DNA of 64,000 nt from Albula goreensis (lineage: Eukaryota; Chordata; Actinopteri; Albuliformes; Albulidae): contig CM040746.1 of the NCBI GenBank assembly GCA_022829145.1, positions 33,835,712-33,899,711 on the forward strand, written 5' to 3'. The notes beneath the pieces were generated by a model that worked only from the letters and a program-made list of their open reading frames with translations, did no database searches and was not told where the DNA came from. Below, in pieces: positions 1-11,235 of the stretch. How positions within the stretch are numbered: the first letter of the stretch is position 1; every line of letters begins with the position of its first letter. The position numbers were made by a program, and so were the translations under genes.

Positions 1-419
1 TTTGCCTCCGAGCAACATGCTAGCGCTCACACGCGGGGGCCTATATCTCTGACAGCAATCATATGAACAGCTTTGGCGTCCTGGTGCTACCTCGGCCCCC
101 ACCCTCCCGGACGCCATCGACGTGGGCCACCGCCGGTTTCCCCTGACCCCGGCGCACTGTCATATATCTTCATAATAACCGTGCTTTGGGTTTCTGGCGC
201 TATAAATAAAAAAAAAGGCCCCCATCTAGACATGCATCGTGGACAGCAGGTGGAAATGACTGCAGAAACACACTGTTATCGATCCCAGTCTTGAACCTAT
301 CATTTAAGCCCGCATAGCGGTTACTCCTTTTTTCTTTCTTCTTCTTTTTATTTTGGTTCGATATTGCCTTGCTGTTTTGAATGAGGTTGTCAAGGCACTT
401 GATTTCCCTACACCGCACT
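1..419. other. No gene seen
   Basis: Unique-looking sequence with a few CpGs near the left edge and a short pyrimidine-rich stretch around 325-350. Open frames here are short and carry no recognisable domain. Nothing further can be supported. Confidence 0.5.
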
Positions 420-449
420 GGGGGGGGGGGTGGGGGGGTTGAGGGGGGG
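420..449 (+). other. Guanine-rich run, possible G-quadruplex
   Basis: Three runs of 11, 7 and 7 consecutive G separated by T and TTGA. The long first run can supply two tetrad strands, so the + strand could fold into an intramolecular G-quadruplex. The run may also vary in length between individuals or be an assembly weak spot. Folding is inferred from the run pattern only. Confidence 0.6.
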
Positions 450-1089
450 ATTGGCAAGCTTGGATGAAAGCGCGCCCACATATTTGTCACGAGAGCATAA
501 CACATGCGCGCGCTTTACCTCGTGTGAACTTGTGACGATCAGCCTGTCAGCTCATATCTACCACGAGTCCAGAGAGAAGCAGGAAACCAAAGCGAACACA
601 CAGGGCCTTGCACACAGGTTACAAGGTCCTGCATACATTTTCATAATGTCTGGGATGTCATGATCATAAATCAGAGCAACTGCTCCACACCAGACTGGAG
701 AGCAAAACACACAGTGGGCTGTTACATGAGTATTTGCTTGACGTTTGCATCCTGCATTTATTTTCCTTGGGAAAAAAAAAAACACATCTGCTCATTTACT
801 GTGCTCTTGAGAATAATTATAGGCCAATTAATATTTTTAATTAATAATCATTTTAACATATAACACAATGCATGTGAACATCGTTCTTCATATCCAGCAC
901 ACACATGCTCATTCACACGCTGTTAACTCCATAATCCATAATTACCTCTCTATTCCCAGCTCACAGACTTCACCGCTGAGTAAAGATGTTTTGCTCCTGG
1001 AATTTCCAGATAAAAGTAAATTTCCCTTGCCCCAAAGTGCAGCTTGTATCTAAAATTTCTCTCTTTAAAAAGATACTCTTCTCAAAATA

Positions 1090-1212
1090 TGGAGCCCGGG
1101 GGGCAGATTTACTAAGGATAGCGCTAATTAGCGTCAGGGATGCAAAAAATTGCACCCCCGCATGTTTTCAGCTTAGCGAAGTATTTACCAATACTAATTA
1201 TGCAAATGAACA
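1090..1212. promoter_or_regulatory. Homeodomain/POU-type motif cluster, or a decayed MITE end
   Basis: A perfect 12-bp palindrome CGCTAATTAGCG lies at 1122-1133, and TAATTA runs directly into the octamer ATGCAAAT at 1195-1207. These are textbook homeodomain and POU recognition sequences. A competing reading is that GGGCAGATTTACTAA at about 1101-1115, followed by GCGC-containing AT-rich sequence, is one end of a decayed Harbinger-type MITE; I recall similar termini in fish and amphibian repeats, but no partner terminus is visible here. Confidence 0.3.
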
Positions 1213-1445
1213 TAGGCACAACTTTTTCATTTTAATAATGGCATTTTTAGGGGATGTTATGAGTGAGTGAGGAAACAACACATTAACATAAGGCAATGAG
1301 AGAAAATGTTTTTACACAAGCCCATTCAACACTATGTACAAATTTATAACAGAAAATAGTGGCAAAAACATAAACCTTCAACAACTTTGCTAAATTAATC
1401 CTTTCGCAGGTAGTTCAGGTACACCTTGAATAATTCACTCTTGAA

Positions 1446-1532
1446 TGTGCAGTTGTATGAAAATAAACTCAAATATCACCTCAGGGGTGCATCTCATCAC
1501 CCTTTTATAGTTTATTTTCATACAACTGCACA
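1446..1532. repeat. Perfect 24-bp inverted repeat (hairpin) with 39-nt loop
   Basis: The arms at 1446-1469 and 1509-1532 are exact reverse complements over 24 bp. Within the 39-nt spacer, GGGTG and CACCC can pair as well, leaving a small apical loop. The folded form would be an 87-nt stem-loop of pre-microRNA size. I do not recognise a known microRNA in it. It could also be a short palindromic MITE; no convincing target-site duplication flanks the arms. Confidence 0.75.
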
Positions 1533-2690
1533 GTCCAGGGTGTTTTATTATTTGAATAATTGTCTAACATTTTAACTGAGAATGACTTACTGCTTGTTTA
1601 CATACCTCAAACATGAATCCTCATGTGCTCCAGTGATCAGTATCTATTGCATCATTACCTCAAATGAGAGAAACAAACAGATGTCTATTATATTACAGTA
1701 TATTGCTTATAAAAAAGTATTTTAACTCTATGAGTCTAACTGTGGAGACTCATAACCTCTCCACAAATATCCAAGAGTCAATAGAAAGAGATTGTTGTTC
1801 CACAAACATCAAAGATGTAAATATTTATTGCAGTCAAAATGTTCTTTGGCTGATGAAAGCCCCCTTAATACTGCTTTGGTAATGATTTGACGGACATTTG
1901 TTGTTACCTGCCGAGCTCTGTTCCACAGCTTCAGTTCCAGTGTACGGAAACCATTCACATGAATTTGTGTGATATTTTTGTACCATGTGAGGTCTCAAAT
2001 ATGATTGCATGTTCTGCTAGGAGTAGCCCCCCACAGCTGCCATATCAGTGCAGACCCACTTTCGACAGGCACACCACAGTGGTAAACCATGTTGATAGAT
2101 CACAGGTAATGACACGGGATGCATATTTTTTCTTGAGACTTCCCAGTTTCTTTTTTTCATTCCTACCTACAGGAGTACTGCATACAATGACATATGCATT
2201 AAGACAAACACAAAAAAATCAGATCCCCACTCAAAACGTTTCACCTCAAAAAAGGTATTTACACCCCATTCGCTGATGCGGAAGGACACAGTTCTGCAGG
2301 TGGAAAGAGCTCAGCCGCCCTGTAGGTTCCTGATAAATCTTCCCCAAAAACTGTATAAACCTTCACAGCACATAAGCACAGGAATAAGGCTTTAAGTCTT
2401 TCTGGAGTAAGGGGAAACTATGTCAGCAGTAGAAGACATTCATTTTCTCAGGTATCACATTGTCACATTAAGACTGAGCTGGCAAAGCTCTGGTACTCTC
2501 CCGTACTGATTTATCGACACAAAGCTATCAAACGGAACTATTGCCCCAATAAATAAGACAACCGTTTCAAATATAAAACTCTCTCACAAAGAGAAATATT
2601 TTGTACAGCTACACTAGAACATAGCAGTCTCTGTGAAAGTGTTATTTCAAGCCTGAATCAATTTCAATAAATCCCTACACACTATAGAGC

Positions 2691-2694
<4 letters not shown>
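1533..2694. other. AT-rich intergenic sequence, no gene seen
   Basis: Short chance open frames only, the longest 129 codons near 1.9-2.3 kb, with no domain, no biased codon use and no family resemblance. No repeat was recognised. Confidence 0.5.
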
Positions 2695-2769
<75 letters not shown>

Positions 2770-2826
2770 GCACGCACGCACACACACACACACACAGACA
2801 CACACACACACGCACACACACACACA
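2695..2826. repeat. (CA)n microsatellite, interrupted
   Basis: About 130 bp of CA dinucleotides interrupted by ATGA, a short run of CACG units, and CAGA. Alternating purine-pyrimidine DNA of this length can adopt Z-form. Interruptions suggest an old tract. The translated Thr-His or Val-Cys repeats are artefacts of the microsatellite and not proteins. Confidence 0.95.
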
Positions 2827-2942
2827 TATTCGCACATATACACACCAAGTACTTACATGCCTACATATATGAATAAAGGTGGTACACAAAATAAAGGAAA
2901 CACATATACTGCACATAGTATACATACATGTATACCATATAT

Positions 2943-2944
<2 letters not shown>

Positions 2945-3001
<57 letters not shown>

Positions 3002-3015
3002 GTGTGTGTGTGTGT
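2945..3015. repeat. (GT)n microsatellite
   Basis: About 70 bp of GT with one phase change near 3000. It faces the CA tract 120 bp to its left, so the two form an inverted pair. Confidence 0.95.
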
Positions 3016-3027
3016 ATGCACTCTATG

Positions 3028-3160
3028 TTCCAGAACTCCCTATAAAGTTTCAGTGATGTTTATATCTAAAGATTTGGAACACCATGGATGGTCTTATCAT
3101 AATGGATCCACCACCATGATTAACAGCTGGGAATGGGAATTCTAGGTTGAAGGCTGTAAG
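3028..3160 (-). mobile_element. Tc1/mariner-like transposase relic (weak)
   Basis: Read on the minus strand, the segment resembles the part of fish Tc1-like transposases that follows the catalytic SPDLN motif: the nucleotide pattern of TTTCAGTGATGTTTATATCTA matches the complement of such regions, and GGATCCACCACCATGATTAACAG resembles the conserved stretch upstream. Only fragments remain and no terminal inverted repeat was found. The similar relic at 49.6 kb supports a common family. Confidence 0.35.
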
Positions 3161-3889
3161 TGGTTTCTAAATGACAGCCCGACACTAAATGACAGCTTTG
3201 TGACAACATACAGCTTTTGCTGTGTCTGGGTCATAGAGATGTAGTCTCAGTTCTGTGGTAATTTTGATGCCTTCATGGTTCTTATGGACTGTCAGTACCT
3301 GTCGGTGAGCTCTGACTGGCAATTGCTGCTTCTCTTTTCTGATCCACATCTTCCTTGTTTGACATGTGCTGTCATGTTTTTCAACACCATTCACTGTGAC
3401 ACTTTCGATAATCTAGTCATTTCTGACTGACACACCTCTGATTCTGGAAATCAATTACTTTACCATTTCCAAAGTCTGTTAGATCTCTAATGTTGCTTCA
3501 GAAGTTTACGTTGCAAGGTATTGATTTTAAAATGCCTTTTACAGTGCAGTTATATTGGTATATTGCACTGAGTTAAATATAAACATGCGTAAATGTCATT
3601 TTAGTTGTCATATAGTTACATCAAAACATGTCCTTTCTCTTTTGGTTTAAACATTATTGCCATTATTGTCTTCAACCTGAATACATTTTTCCAGAGGATA
3701 AGGTTTCTTACTGAGCAGACACAAAGGAGAGTGTTCTATTTAAACTCTTATTTTGCAGCAACAGGTATGAAAGAAGGCATGCTCACATATAATTGCACAT
3801 CCTAAGGATATCTGCCTGAGAAGCCTCTGATATTGATGATTTCATCAGTGCTTTAAGGACAAAACACCCACGATTATGCCAGAGAATAA
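3161..3889. other. No gene seen; possible extension of the Tc1-like relic
   Basis: The 3.18-3.45 kb part has a style resembling fish repeat DNA and could be more of the neighbouring relic, but no motif is clear enough to call. The remainder is unique AT-rich sequence. Confidence 0.4.
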
Positions 3890-3919
3890 CCCCACCCCCA
3901 CCAACCCCCGCCAACCCCC
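3890..3919 (-). other. G-quadruplex motif on minus strand
   Basis: Four C runs of 4, 5, 5 and 5 bases separated by 1 to 5 bases on the + strand give a canonical G4 pattern on the minus strand, with a possible i-motif on the + strand. It stands isolated in AT-rich sequence. Confidence 0.65.
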
Positions 3920-4059
3920 ATCATAGCCTCTACTTTCATGTCTCTCCACTTGGAGGAATAATGGGCAAATCAGCATGAATATGATATTATACTAACTCCT
4001 ATCTAGCAAAGTACAGATGTGGAAAGAAATGAAATGCTAATGGGTGACAGTGGTTTGAA

Positions 4060-4450
4060 GATGAAGCTCGGAAAGAGATAAAATGGTGCATTTTCATAGC
4101 TACTGTACGGCAGGTGGCAGGAATGGCGCCAGCAAAGTGTTTAATCACCACCATCGCCGTGGCTCAGCCTAAGAGCCCCCGATGCTTCACTTCTGTCACG
4201 TTCGTCTGGGGATTAATAGAGGAAAAAGAGGATATTGCTATGTGTGCTCTCTAGAGCTGATTTTTCCATTGGGTGTCTGACAGGCAATGGATGTTGAGAG
4301 CCGCGATAAGGAAATCATTAACGCACGGCAGGGCCCTTCAAAAGGTACATCGCTGGAAAAGGTCAAGTGTCTGAAGGCATCTTCCTCCTGCTTTCCGCTG
4401 CTTTCTGGCACGCCCACTCGGAAGCTCTGAGGCAGCTCATCATAGTGACC
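4060..4450. promoter_or_regulatory. Candidate conserved regulatory block
   Basis: GC-richer, repeat-free sequence with CpGs, set in AT-rich surroundings. GGCAGGTGGCAGG at about 4109-4121 resembles an E-box or a weak CTCF core, and several ATTA sites follow (around 4212 and 4317). The composition is that of vertebrate developmental enhancers. No gene is present. The call rests on texture and motifs only. Confidence 0.25.
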
Positions 4451-4969
4451 CTGGGAATTCTGGGAGAGCAGGTACGGAAAAGGTGAGAGACATGGGACCT
4501 CTCTTTGAATGGCTATAGTCTCTCTTCCCGTGTGGGGTTATGGAGCAGGAGAAGTTCTTCCAGTTCCCATTCCTTCGTCCTCGCTGGATTTGCATAAAGC
4601 ACTGACGGGTGTTTGGGCTGTGAGCTTCCTCACATATCAGATTGATCATTTGCATAGCAGATGATCTCGTCCTTGCTCGAATACATAGCTTACTGTACAT
4701 TTGACATATTGTCCATTGGAAGCAATCTGAGCCATGAGTCTTGTCCACTGACCACTCTATAGCAAACTGCCCCATTTTTTTTAAATATAAATGTAATTTA
4801 ACACTGTGGAGTCCATTATGTAGATCATGTCTAATGAGGGTGGTAGTTTCTGATCTGGGTCAGAGATAGTAGAATAGGAATAAAATGGTTGTAATAATTA
4901 GAAGTGGTAGTAAACTGAGACAAGTTCCACCAAGCAATGGAACAAAAGTATTGGTGACTGCATTGAGGC

Positions 4970-5120
4970 ATGGTCAATGACGTAACAGTGATATGGTCAC
5001 AAGAATTGAAGATGTGGAAGTGTTTTTTTTTACTGACCCAGCCTGCAAAAACACTGAAAGGGTGAAGGACTGGGAAACACAAAAGAAGATGACAACAGAG
5101 CCCAATATAAACATATCCCT
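4970..5120 (+). repeat. Dispersed repeat, copy A
   Basis: This segment aligns by eye with 24922-25070 in the same orientation. Shared landmarks are AACAGTGATAT followed by GTCACAA, then a GTGGAAG block, a poly-T run of 9 to 12, and a purine-rich tail. Identity is roughly two thirds, so the copies are old. The superfamily is not recognised; no coding remnant is visible. Confidence 0.5.
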
Positions 5121-5748
5121 AAAACTCTCTCAGACATCTAACTGCTAAAATGAAGGTTAGTTAACTGGCTTCATAGCTAACATTAGCCAATGATAACACT
5201 AGCCAATGATAGCCCTTGCGTCCTCAGCATTACACTACATACCCATCATATCCATAAGGTATCTGCAAAGATCCTAGAAGTTTAAGTTGAATTATTTCCA
5301 CCAATTCCCATCAGTATCATTCAACGTTCAACTGCCAGTTACCAGCAGGTACCAGCATACTCGTGACTATTAGAGCTATTCTCAGTTTTTTTACAGGTAA
5401 AGTGATGTCATGATTGTCCCTATTTTACTGTTCCTGATCTGGGTGCAAAACATGAAAACAGTCTTGTCTTCCACAATCCTGTCTATTTGATAGACTCTTG
5501 TTCAGACATGATGGAATTGTTGTTTTCGTTATGTTGAGGGTTCCATTTTAGATTCTATGGACCCCCTCAGTGAGAAGGCCAACACCGATCTTTCACTCTT
5601 CAGAAATTCCTTTCATGATGAGGTCCAAATACAACACCCACAAAAAAAAGTCATTTCCTGTACCACACTGCAGACTTACGTTTGTACCTTACAGGCACAA
5701 AGACATTCAGTCTTTGATTATTGAGCTGAAAGTCTGGCCCAAGTCTGC

Positions 5749-5754
<6 letters not shown>
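5121..5754. other. No gene seen
   Basis: Contains a small local duplication of TAGCCAATGATA near 5183-5212 and otherwise unremarkable sequence. Confidence 0.45.

Positions 5755-5808
<54 letters not shown>
5755..5808. repeat. (CT)27 microsatellite
   Basis: Uninterrupted CT dinucleotides over 54 bp. Such homopurine-homopyrimidine DNA can form H-DNA triplex. Confidence 0.95.
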
Positions 5809-5814
<6 letters not shown>

Positions 5815-8213
5815 TAGAAGCCAGCTCAATATGCTTCGAGGGCCTGGGCTCAAACAGACAGGTTGCTACGGCGATCTGAGCAAAACTCACAGAACCCCGC
5901 ATCTCTCTGCCCTCCACATTAATTATTTCATGCAGGTCCGCATCGGAATCCGGTGTACCACCACTTAATCCCAGAGGGGTGAGGCGGGGAGCATGATTAT
6001 ATGGTGGCGGCCATTAATCAACCACTGCGTTTTATATGCCAGTCACTGCAGTGAACGATGCCACAGCAACAGATGTGAGGTAACTGGGTGTGGCGTTCCT
6101 TTTTTTCTGCCAAAAAATTCGCTAACAAAAAAAAAATAAAAAAATGTCAGGAAAAGGAATTTCTGATTATGTCAATGTCACACTATCGTCTCATATGTCC
6201 TGATTCCTTGAACCAGGGGTGAGTGTGTGACTCCACTAGCCATGAGTCCAGAGATGATGTCATCATCGATAGCACGCTCACATGCCAACACTTAGCTACA
6301 CTGCAGCGCTATGCATCAAAATGACAGCGATGAGTACGCAGTCATGTATTTATGAAATGCATGATGGCAAACCATAAATGATGGCAAAATCAGAAGCTAT
6401 TACCGTATCCGCTGACATAGGCCTGGGATTTCTGCTAAGAGAATAAAATGAAACCAAAAAGAGCAGAAAACAGTTGGCCGTGTGTCTGGGACGCATCTCG
6501 CTCTTGCATGCTCTGAGGGGTGCATGTTGTGACAGTCGGAAAGGCACAACGGCAGCTGCCATGACATTATTGAACCATTAAAAAAAAAAAAACAAAACAA
6601 AAACAACAAAAAAACAGCGGCAACTGTGCTCCTAGCCCCGCTCCTGTACACACACATCAAACACTCGGTAATCACACACCTGCCCAGGGACGCTTCAGGC
6701 ATAATCCCTCACACAATTAGTTCAGTGGGCTGGGAGAGCGCGGCCTGGACGGGAGCCAAGCGGCCGGTGGCTCGCCCCAATGCTGCCTGGGACACGCTGA
6801 TGCAGCCCATTATTCTAAGGTGGAGGTGACGGGACCGTGAGAGAGCTGCTTATGGGCATGTGTGCTGGGCTGAAAGGCCCAACAGAGATGCCATTCTCCT
6901 CATAGCTCTGGATCGGGCAGTACTTCAGTGGATACTCGTGCCTGGAACCTGTGTAATTAATTTCATACATGGAGTTCATCTTAAGTCTGGAAGGGGGGAC
7001 ATTTTTCCGTGCATGAAATCCGACTTCCTAACAAAGCGAACTAATCTCTGGAATGGCCATGCATGAATCCAGAGGAATCCAAGGATAATATGTCTTAAAT
7101 CTGGATTTAATATTTGACAGGTTAAACCAGAAATGACAAAACTACAAATACCCTTTAAAAAAATGTTTTTTTTTTTTATCATGTCAACAGTGTTTCCATT
7201 CATGAAACCCCAGGATTCACAGAGTGGCAGCCATCAACTATGGGGTCAGACATGTTAGGGAGCTGGGTAAAACAGGGCGTACAAGTGGCCAGGTATATAA
7301 CCAGTGCCACACAGCTTTTAAGGTCATTGTCCATTTGTTCTGTGTTGAAATCCCAAAAGGCATTCTATCTATGAGATGGAAAGACTGTACCAGGAGACAC
7401 ACACCCACATGATGCTAAAACACTGGGCTCCGGTGCATGACACGCCCCATGGTCTGGAAAACTGATCTTCACTGTGCCAGAGCTGACTGTGGCTGTCAGC
7501 CCTGCTAACGGATGAAGGCTTTCACTGTACCAGGCCCCTGCTGTGCTTCTGTTCAAACGCATATGAAGAACGGCCTCAGAAGTACGTCTGTGCAACTCAG
7601 CTGGGTTGACCACAGAGTTAAACAAAAATGAAGCCTGCGTTCTCCTGAATCAGCATGGGAAGTTGCCGCATTTGGATGGGCAAGCATTGGGAGAAAAAGC
7701 ATAACAGAGTCAAACAGAGATGACCGCCCCCCCAAGAATAACCTCCATCACAAATGAAGATGCAGGCGATGATCGTCTTGTGCGATCTCTTGTGTCATAT
7801 TGGCATGTTAGTCCAAAGGTAACAAGCAGCAGATAACAGAGAGTAAAGGTGTAAAAAAATACACGTTTAGAGGACATGTTTTTCAGGGATACAACTGAGT
7901 GTGATCACAATTCCACAATTCATTTCATCACCAGTCTGAGGAATAAGAAGACATTGATCTGAAGTAAAACACAACCAGTGATTAGGAGAGCTGGGCCTTT
8001 ACCAAAGCATTAATCACCAGCTAACAATTATCTCTCTTTATTAGGAGAATGCAAAGAGCTGTGACTGATTGTGTGCTGGTTTTTTTCCTCGTAATGTGTT
8101 ACCTCTGTAAATATTGAAACTGAGCTTATTCAAATCTGTGTGTGTCGAGTGGCTTGGAAAACACGAGATAAGGGTAATTAGCAGAATTTTTATTCCCCCC
8201 TCCTTTTTTACAG
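5809..8213. other. Intergenic sequence with scattered regulatory-like patches
   Basis: No gene is seen. GC-richer patches stand out at about 5990-6060 (ATTAATCAACC and a RUNX-like AACCACTGCG) and 6700-6860. A 12-A run sits near 6580. Open frames of 60-100 codons in this interval overlap on both strands and have no domain. A regulatory role for the patches is possible but not shown. Confidence 0.35.
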
Positions 8214-8339
8214 GATACGCAATTGATACACCAGCCCCTGACAAGCAGGGTAATTTGAAAGGGAATCTAGACATCTTTATCAAACACTCGATAAGGGAAA
8301 AAGCCAACAATGGAATGATGGACTGTGAATAAACAACAA
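8214..8339 (+). other. Exon-like block with good splice signals
   Basis: A strong polypyrimidine tract and acceptor (CCCCCCTCCTTTTTTACAG) precede 8214, and a good donor (CAA then GTAAGC) follows 8339, defining a 126-nt block. One frame stays open for 38 codons, beginning YAIDTPAPDKQGNLKG, and ends in TAA eight bases before the donor; the other two frames close early. I do not recognise the peptide. It could be a non-coding exon, a terminal coding exon with a splice downstream of the stop, or a conserved regulatory element that mimics splice sites by chance. Confidence 0.2.
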
Positions 8340-8383
8340 GTAAGCATATTTGTGTTCGCTGCAGCCTCATCCCCCTCCCTGTG

Positions 8384-8384
<1 letters not shown>

Positions 8385-8422
<38 letters not shown>
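8385..8422. repeat. (CT)n microsatellite
   Basis: Nineteen CT units, uninterrupted, directly after CCCTGTGC. Confidence 0.95.
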
Positions 8423-8427
<5 letters not shown>

Positions 8428-8613
8428 TTCTCTGTCAGTCCCCCTCACTGACAGGACAAGAGCCCAGACAGTGATGTCATCAGCAGGGAGAGTGATGTGC
8501 CCCCTCTAACTCTCGAGGTGTCAGTCTGCCAGAACTCGGATCCTCCTGTCCTCTGCTCCTGTGACCTTGAACATGCAGTAACTCACACATCTACACAGGT
8601 ATCCACTGGGCCA

Positions 8614-8643
8614 AAACAACAACAACAACAACAACAACAGCAA
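8614..8643. repeat. (CAA)n trinucleotide repeat
   Basis: About nine CAA units with one CAG near the right end. The glutamine run in the overlapping frame is a by-product of the repeat. Confidence 0.9.
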
Positions 8644-8801
8644 CTTCCCCAGGTGATTGAGGTATCACGTAAAGGTGATTTGAAGCTTCTGCCAAGTGAG
8701 AACTTGGACAAAATTCCGACTTAGGTTCCAGGTCCCTTCTTTGTGGATGTGGTATGAAGTCATAGTACCCACATGGATGGGTAGATAGGAACACAACGCA
8801 G

Positions 8802-8852
8802 CACACACACACAAACACACGCACACACACACTCAAACACACGCACACATAT

Positions 8853-8897
<45 letters not shown>
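8802..8897. repeat. (CA)n microsatellite, compound
   Basis: Interrupted CA tract in its left half and a pure run of about 23 units in its right half. The pure half is the part likely to be polymorphic. Confidence 0.95.
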
Positions 8898-8898
<1 letters not shown>

Positions 8899-11139
8899 CC
8901 TGTTAGAAGCAGGAGCACAGCCCCTCCTCAGGGGAATACGGACATACATTGGCGGAGTAGAGAAGCTGCTACCTTACACCTTATGACATGATCAATGAGA
9001 ACATGTCTTATCACTCAGAAATCTGCCTCCTCCTGCCATTTCACAGCATGTGGGCCACACCGCACAGCTGATCTTTATGAGCGCTTGCTGCAGCAAAAAC
9101 TTTTAAGAGGTCAGTGATATAAGACAAATACAATCACGTCAGCTTGGTTTGAGTTTTTTGAGATGGGGTATTCATTTTGCTTTAGTTCTTAGGAGATTTA
9201 GCTGTAAGAACCCCAGCTGAATGAGCCTGAGTATGTAGGAAAGGGGCTGATATGAAGGAGGAATGCATAAATGATAACAAAAATGGAAAACAGTTTATGA
9301 TTATGTTTTTCCATTTTTTCCTTTAGGGGCGTTATCCCTCTGCAGATTCCTTGACAGATGTTTTCTAATCTGAAACGTAAATTACAGTCCTCCATCCTGG
9401 GTTCAGACAGCCATCGATAAATGTCTTCAGAGTGATGTTTTGCGTCTAATTCTGGCAGGTTCGCATCTGCATTAGGATTCAGACGGCTTTGTAACCAAGG
9501 TGACAAAATCAGAGTCTTTCCAGACCAAATAAAGGGTACAGCCTCATCCTCAGAGGCCAACGACAAACTGTCAGGTGGAATCTGACCATATTAATGAGAG
9601 TATAGAAGTTGCTGTGGTATGCTTGCAGTTCATCTATCTTTGTGTGGAAACTTTTCGGTGCCAAGGTTCCTCCCAAAGGAATCCAAAGTACAGTGCACCC
9701 CTGTACAGTAGCAGGCTGTGGAAAAATTCAAAGGGAGTGAGTCATTCCTCATTTTGTGGGGACCTTCACTGTTGCCCTGGATGCAAAATGTTCCCGATAC
9801 CGCCACTAGATGGCACTGTTCCTGTTTAGTTCTAGTGTTTGAGCAGCTTTTCAAAACAGCAGATTTTTTAAAAGTCCCCTCTCATTCTGAAAAGAACATT
9901 AATTATTGATCAGCATTTTCAGACCTTGTGTTTATATGCATCCTTCATACTTATTTGATACTCACTGACTGTGACATGCAGTACACCTTCTATGCCACAT
10001 AATGTCATCGCATATTGTACAGCAGAATGATCTATGCAGTCTGAGTTACTTAATGGTAGACATTTTGGATGTTAATGTGAAGGATTTAATTTTGTCTCAA
10101 GTAAAACTTGAGTATGCTATGGCCCATGTCCAAATACGATATTATTTAAATAAAGACTGAGGTATTTGTACATAATTTATTCAAAGCAACCCAACCCCCC
10201 AAAAGATACATGCTGACCACTGGAAAAAAAAAGGTCTAACCAAAGGTTGGAATTTGAATAGCATGTAAAAGCCATATAGGGCCAAAGGAAACCACTAGCT
10301 GGTTGATGCACTGGTTGATTGTGATGTAGGCTGCAGCAGTTGGAGGGCAGGGCAGGTGATGCAGCCCCTTCACTGAGTCTGTCAGAGGGGCAGTCATACT
10401 GTGTGCCAGTCATCATTTGTGCTCAAAATGTACAGCACAGCCAGTCTCTCACTGCTGTGGAGCTTTACAGTGGACATGTTAAGAAGGGTCTGAAAGAGAC
10501 AGATGTGAAACATTTGAGAAATGCACCAAATTTGTAAACGTTTGTTTATAGATTCACGATTAAAAATATTAATTTTTTTCCTATTATTTTTGGTGGTAAA
10601 GACAATTTGCCCTGCCCTGCCTTCCCTGTTCTTTAATGAGCCTGGCCTGATTTGTACTGTACTGATTTTTATATACACTGGTTTTACTCTGCACTATGTG
10701 GAACATACCATTCACAATGAGTCAGAGGGGAGAACAGGGATGATACAGCCATCTACAAACCTCAATGAGAGGTGAGTCCACAATTTCCAATGGCACTCAA
10801 AGACAATGGAGCACCCCCTTGGTTCCCATTGAAACATTCCCAGCTCCAAAACCGTGGGATGTGCCCATGGTCCCACTGTAGGCAGATGCATTTATCCTGT
10901 AAAACCAAAACAGAATAGCTTGGAGAAAAAAATAACTTGATCCACTTGAAAGAGGGATTTGTTGCAGTGTCCTTGGTTTAGACCATTGCTATGGAGGAGA
11001 GACATTGTTTTGATGGTCCTATGTTTGTGTCTGTGCACAGACGGAAGAGTGGTCTTTTGAGACTGATAATGCGTTTTACGCCACATAAATCTGGAACCAT
11101 CAAACCGTTTGAGATAAGACATTTTCTGATTGGCTTTTT
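8898..11139. other. No gene seen
   Basis: AT-rich sequence with short unconvincing open frames on both strands. The one clear site is the CTCF-like motif at 9803-9816. No repeat family recognised. Confidence 0.45.
9803..9816 (+). promoter_or_regulatory. CTCF-like binding site
   Basis: CCACTAGATGGCAC fits the CTCF core consensus (CCASYAGRKGGCRS) at every position. CTCF is the zinc-finger protein that anchors vertebrate chromatin loops. The motif points rightward, towards the opposite-facing site at 23687-23701. Occupancy is unknown. Confidence 0.5.
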
Positions 11140-11235
11140 TTTTTCCGGCATTCCGGCAGCGAGGAAAACTCCTTTCAGCAATACCAAGTTAGCTGTCCCT
11201 CTGTAGTCTTTAATCAAAGCCATCGATGGGGTGTG
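11140..11235. promoter_or_regulatory. Candidate regulatory element with TCF/LEF-type site
   Basis: Repeat-free block with ATCAAAG at 11213-11219, a TCF/LEF-type core, inside TTTAATCAAAGCCATCGATG. The sequence has the look of a conserved non-coding element. No coding signal is seen. Confidence 0.25.

Noticed and set aside
2647-3021. 124-codon minus-strand frame rich in Val-Cys and Thr-His
   Set aside because: It is the translation of the CA/GT microsatellites.
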